NCBI GenBank assembly: GCA_028023455.1
Contig: JAQFVV010012489.1
Span: 2,235,881-2,299,880, forward strand
Reading direction: 5' to 3'
Source of the DNA: Epiperipatus broadwayi
Lineage: Eukaryota; Onychophora; Udeonychophora; Euonychophora; Peripatidae
DNA: 64,000 nt
Positions within the stretch are counted from its first letter, which is position 1. Every line of letters begins with the position of its first letter. This document shows, one piece after another, positions 59,427 through 64,000 of this stretch. The notes under the pieces are model-generated. The model was not told where the DNA came from, did not search any database, and was given only the letters and a program-made list of their open reading frames with translations. The position numbers were made by a program, and so were the translations under genes.

Positions 59427-60539
59427 CTGTAAAAAATAAAATATAAATTTAAATCATATACTTGAATTAATTAGGCATTCAGGCTCAAGGTGCATATAAA
59501 TGTCACTATTTTATACAGTAGTAACATATATTTACACACATATATCTATTAAATAAATTATTTAAACATCAAATGGAAAATGATATTGAAAGTCATTAAC
59601 TTTAAATTATGCCATCTATAGAAAATTTATAAACCGTCATCAATCAACATGTGAAGAATATATTTTTCAACAAAAATTGGCACTTGAAAGATATAGCATA
59701 AGTTAAAATTATTATATAAACACACACATATTATATAAGCATAATACATCTTTTTACAATCACCCCATTTTTTTCAAACTCTTACAATAATCACTTTTCA
59801 ATGAATATATAATTTATGCTATTCTTTAATAGATTGAAACTTATTATAATTATCTTAATTTAAACGTAGACTCAAACATTGAATTGAATAAAGTTCAAAT
59901 ATATCTATGTTAACCCTTCTGAATATTGACAGATTTAATTATTCTCCTGGTGAGACTTTTTGTAAGCTTTCAATTTTTGCCTTTAGTATTAAACCATTAT
60001 TCTACAACATTTGCAGATAGAAAAAACTCTAAATATTCACATCTGAATTTTGCTAATATTGAAAAACGGAAATCATAATACAACAACAGATACCTTTGTC
60101 ATTGAATGCATAGCAGAGCAGAGTAACTTCAGAAAATGAACAAAATCTTTTTTAATTGACATTTACTGTCAAAATGCAAATGACAAAATATTAATCATTG
60201 ATAAATCTCTAAAATTCTGCTTTAAAATATTAAAATTGTTTCCTAAATTTTTGAATACCTTAAATTATTTTAAGACAGTAATGGTAATGAAGTATTAGCC
60301 ATAATTTTCTTGAGGAGGTAGGACAAATAGAGCATTATGACTTCTGTGTTAATGTTACATTAGAAGTTTTTATCTTTTACTTTTAAATATATATATATAT
60401 AAAGGGATTCCACCTTTATTGTTGAAAGGAAGTTGCCTTGACAACAGTTTGAAATTGTTGATTGCTACCTGTATTGGAATTGTCTGGTGTTGATTGATTT
60501 CTAATGGTTATATATATGTATATTATAATGATCGAAATG
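59427..60539. other. AT-rich sequence (upstream intron if the exon is real)
   Basis: No second exon could be supported. (TA)n at about 60387-60402. Confidence 0.4.
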
Positions 60540-62580
60540 AAAGTGAAGATCGAATCTAACTGCAAAAACAATATCTGCAACTACCAGGGCGCCATCTAGG
60601 CATTTGAGCCTAGAAAAATTTATAAAGTAAGCAGATACGCACTGTTAAGATTCCACTTTATTTAAATATTCCGATCGTTAGCCCAAGTCACTAGCTCAGC
60701 GGAGACGCAGAGATAAAAATCTATATCTTAATTTATATCTTAAGTATCAATAAATAAAAGCCACTGCCAGAAATTAACACATAAAAATATTTATTTACGC
60801 ACATATAAAATAACATTTAAATTTTGAGGAATAAGTTTAACATTTTAGATTTTTATATTAACCTTTTAATTTACATTTAACTAAGTTTCAATGAGTTTAA
60901 TATTTTGTTTAAATAGTCAAGTATGAATAGACTACATAGATCTGCATTTGAAAAGAAAATATTCTTCCCTGATTTAACCTTAGGCAACAAATTTCGCAAT
61001 CAACTGGCGCCAATCCATCTGATACATTCATGTATTCAACGTAGCATGATATGACAACACAAAATACTATACTGTCAGGAATGTACATCTGAACAATAAG
61101 TAGAAATAGAGAAGACATTGACTCTCCACCAACAGGAATGTGACATCTGTTGGCGAGTAGAACAATAAACAAAAAACTCCATAGGAATGGACTGCGGTCT
61201 TCTGCCGACTTACAAACCCATCCATAGGCAAACAGAAGGTGTGTGGCATATATATGCAATCCTGCCCGAAGCGGATCTCATACTACATCTACTAATTACA
61301 CAAATATATCCAATCCATTGAGCCAATTCAACTACGAAACGAATAACCTAAGATTACCCTCCCTTAATATAACTTTACAAAACTATATAGCCATTCACGC
61401 CCAACTTAAATTTAACATTTAGATACGTTCGCACAAATGAATTTAAAAAAAATTTGTTTTAAAATGTTGAGTATAGATCAGCTGCACAGATTCCACGGTC
61501 AAAAACATTCCAAATTAAACACAAATGATCAAAATACAAAGTCATCGATAAACGTCACTTGCATAGGGAATATACAAATCCCATTAGCATTCATCGTAAG
61601 ATGCTGCAGTGATATCATTGACCCATATATTCTAATTGAATGTGAAAACCACAACATAATCAACCGCTAAAGAATCTATGCAACGTCTATACCCAACCTA
61701 AATTTCATCATTTAAAATTTAAACAACAAATAATTTATACAATAAGAGAAAAAAAAAATGGAAATGATTTTTATCAATCGGAAAACATATAAAATTAAAC
61801 ATTATTAATTGATTTTAAACTTAAAAGTCAGATAGAAGTTCATAAGCTTGAATGAAAGTTCTTAGTTATTTTTAAATTTAGAGTTCATGTCAATATAGCT
61901 TACAGTAGAAGAGTCCAGGTTCCTGTTTTTAATTCCCGCAACGTCTCCATTGGAAGTTAATGTTCTGGAGGTAGCATTAGCTGGTTCCATTCTTGTATCA
62001 CAGTCTTTTCATTTTATTTTTTTTTTAAAACAAAAAAAAATGAGAGAGAACGGCAAGTGCGTCTTACCGTTCTCATCAAATCAAGTCCAAAAAAACTGTC
62101 TGGAACTCAATATTTCTCTTTTTATAGTAAATCTCCAGATTGAATGAACAAAGACGTCACTAATCCAAATTTTCGTTCGGGTCCGGGCTGAGGCTTGGTG
62201 CTTCCATTGGTCAAGCTAATTTCATTTTTTTTCTTATCTATCTTTCATCAGATCATTTTAATTATACAAGAGCCCACGGCTAGCTTGCTTTTCAAACAAT
62301 TTATAAACAATCATTTCCATTTACAGATTACAAGAATTAATTAATACCTGTTTTTATTTTTAAATCTTATACTTTTTTTTTTTTATAAAAAAGTACGTTC
62401 AAATACTTATTTATTTGTTTTTTTTTTAAAAAAAATATTTTTAAAGTTTGGCATCTGTGTGAATGTATATACGTTTACCAAACATTTTAATTTTAGCGTT
62501 TAGTTTTTTACTTTTATTTGCGAACTTTTAAGTTTTTATTTTAAATTAATGTAACAACATATTTATATATTGTTACAATA
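60540..62580. mobile_element. Left, CpG-preserving part of a giant inverted repeat
   Basis: From about 60540 CpG becomes frequent (roughly 30 in 61250-62580 by eye). From about 61240 to 62580 this sequence is the inverted, diverged copy of 62581-64000. It contains a short hairpin GAGAACGG...CCGTTCTC at about 62045-62072. On the minus strand a start codon near 61995 opens a 43-codon frame beginning MEPANATSRTL. ORFs at 60909 (minus) and 61437 (plus) have no recognised motif. Class unknown: a long LTR, a TIR of a large DNA element, or another repeat are all possible. Confidence 0.6.
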
Positions 62581-64000
62581 TATTGTAACAGATATATAAT
62601 ATGCTGTTACATTAATTTAAAATTAGAATAAAAACTTTAAGCTCGTAAATAAAACTAAAACTAAAAGCTAAAAAAAATTAAAGAGTTGTTAAATGTATAT
62701 ATTCACACAGATGCAAAACGTTAAAAGTATTTCTTTTTTAAATAAAAAAAAAGTATTTGAATGTACTAATCTAATGATAAAATATTTTTGTAAATGGAAA
62801 TGATTGTTTTATAAATTAAATGAAAAGCAAACTAGCCCTTGGGGCTCTTATATAAAAAAGTCAGATGAAAGATATAGATAAGAGAACAAAAAAAATTAGA
62901 TGTCCAATAGAAGCAGCAATGAAGGCTTGGACCGTAATGAAAAATTGGAACAGGAAACCATTGATCAGTGAATCCAGACGATCGATATAAAAAGAAAAAT
63001 AATGAAATTAAGAACAGTTCCAGCTTGATTTTTTTTGAGAGGCATGATAAGATGGACTTGTCACACTCTCTCACTATTTTCAAATAAAATGACTGATGAA
63101 TTATGAACAGTATTATTGCAGACCCCGAATCATATGGGTTCTGCAATCAAATGGTACCAGGACTGAACCAGCTAAGGCCACCTCCAGAACAACAGACCGG
63201 TATTCCAATAGAGAATCATGGGAATTGGCACCAGGAACCAGGATTCTTCAAATGTAAGATATGAACTGTAAAATTTAAAAGTAATTAAGAACTTTCGTCA
63301 AGATTTGACAAGCTTTTAATATTCAGCTAACCTAAATTTTAAAATGAACTTTTATCTGACTTTTAACTTTCAAATCAATTATTAATGTTTAGGTTTATAC
63401 ATTTGAGTTTGAAAAAAAATCATTTCCATTTTTTTTATTAATATTTATTGTATAAATTATTTAAATGCATTAAATTTAAGTTGGGTATAGACACTTGCAT
63501 AGATTCATTAACGTTTAATTATGTTTTTGTTTTCATATTTGACTAAAATATATAGACATTCGGTAAATAATATCTTATATTGAGTATCTAAAATGTATTT
63601 ATTCGGATGTCTTTTATGTTATTGGTGTCAATGCAGCATCTTATGATGAATACCATTGGGTTTGTTGTAAATTTCCCTCTGCAATTCCATCAATGACTTT
63701 ATATTTTGATCATTTATATTTATTTTGAAATGTTTTTAACCATGGAATCTATGTGGCTGATCTATGCTCAACATTATAAAACAAATTTTTATAAAATTCA
63801 TCTGTGCAAACTTATATAAATGTTAAATTTAAGTTGGGCATGAATGGTTGCATAGATTGGCAAAGTTATGTTAGTTTAAGGGAGGGTAAATCTTAAGTTA
63901 TTTGTTTCGTGGTTGGATTGGGTCAATGGATTGGATATATTGGTGTAATTAGTAAATGTAGTATGAGATCTGCTACTTGCAGGATTGCATTATATGCCAC
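61240..64000. repeat. Very long imperfect palindrome, runs off the right edge
   Basis: The centre is the perfect palindrome TGTTACAATATATTGTAACA (62571-62590). Colinear inverted blocks seen from centre outward: TTACATTAATTT, GGAAATGATTG, GCTAACCTAAA/TTAAAATTTA region, AAGTTGGGTATAGAC, TTCATC(G/A)TAAGATGC, TTGATC/GATCAAAATA, TTAAGTTGGGC, TATGAGATC, and GGATTGCAT near 63982-63990 against ATGCAATCC at 61253-61261. Indels shift the arms by about 80 bp. The right end of the right arm lies outside the window. Confidence 0.85.
62581..64000. mobile_element. Right, CpG-depleted arm of the giant inverted repeat
   Basis: Mirror of the left part, but at many positions where the left arm has CG this arm has TG or CA (for example attcacgccc against attcatgccc, ttccacggtc against ttccatggtt). 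Only about a dozen CpG remain. No ORF with recognisable motif. Confidence 0.65.

Noticed and set aside
60909-61259. 116-aa minus ORF and 77-aa plus ORF at 61437 in the CpG-rich block
   Set aside because: No recognisable motif, and the mirrored arm does not preserve the 61437 frame; not supported as genes.

Overview
This window is AT-rich eukaryotic DNA (roughly three quarters A+T by eye) with almost no protein-coding host sequence. Penelope-like elements with GIY-YIG endonucleases, APE-type LINEs, an LTR retrotransposon, a hAT MITE and a hammerhead-bearing short retroposon point to an invertebrate animal. A mollusc or other lophotrochozoan would fit, but the sequence does not prove it. CpG is scarce in old repeats and kept in young ones, which suggests germline CpG methylation. 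The one plausible host coding feature is a 96-nt exon on the minus strand at 59331-59426, encoding a hydrophobic segment between good splice sites, so much of the window may be intron of a minus-strand gene.

Left part (1-29 kb): short retroposons and foldback elements, each dated by its target-site duplication. They include two copies of an inverted-repeat retroposon (2.1 and 5.6 kb) and a 101-bp tRNA-like insertion (3.5 kb). A minus-strand LTR retrotransposon with 1.7-kb LTRs and a gutted interior lies at 10.36-16.15 kb, and a 465-bp hAT MITE at 16.46 kb sits at the edge of a hammerhead-type SINE. A 3.6-kb palindrome of two head-to-head Penelope-like elements lies at 22.2-25.9 kb.

Centre (29.3-42.4 kb): four LINE insertions, separated only by (TAA)n microsatellite. 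The first (29.46-34.83 kb, plus) is full length with two intact ORFs: ORF1 has a zinc knuckle and an AT-hook-like motif, ORF2 has an APE endonuclease, RT and C-terminal CCHC. The others are two minus-strand CR1/jockey-like fragments and a broken, 5'-truncated relative of the first.

Right part (42.4-64 kb): more hammerhead-type SINE copies, an RTE-like LINE tail, and a decayed second Penelope family at 49-51.8 kb split by a 1.4-kb poly(A)-tailed insertion. Several foldback structures follow, then the single exon, and finally a very long imperfect palindrome (arms of at least 1.3 kb, centre about 62580) that runs off the right edge.

The most interesting thread is a dispersed ~300-bp family (seven copies or remnants) carrying a hammerhead ribozyme-like core and a tRNA-like 3' tail. 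The second is the repeated colonisation of (TAA)n by LINEs, one of them apparently young and intact.
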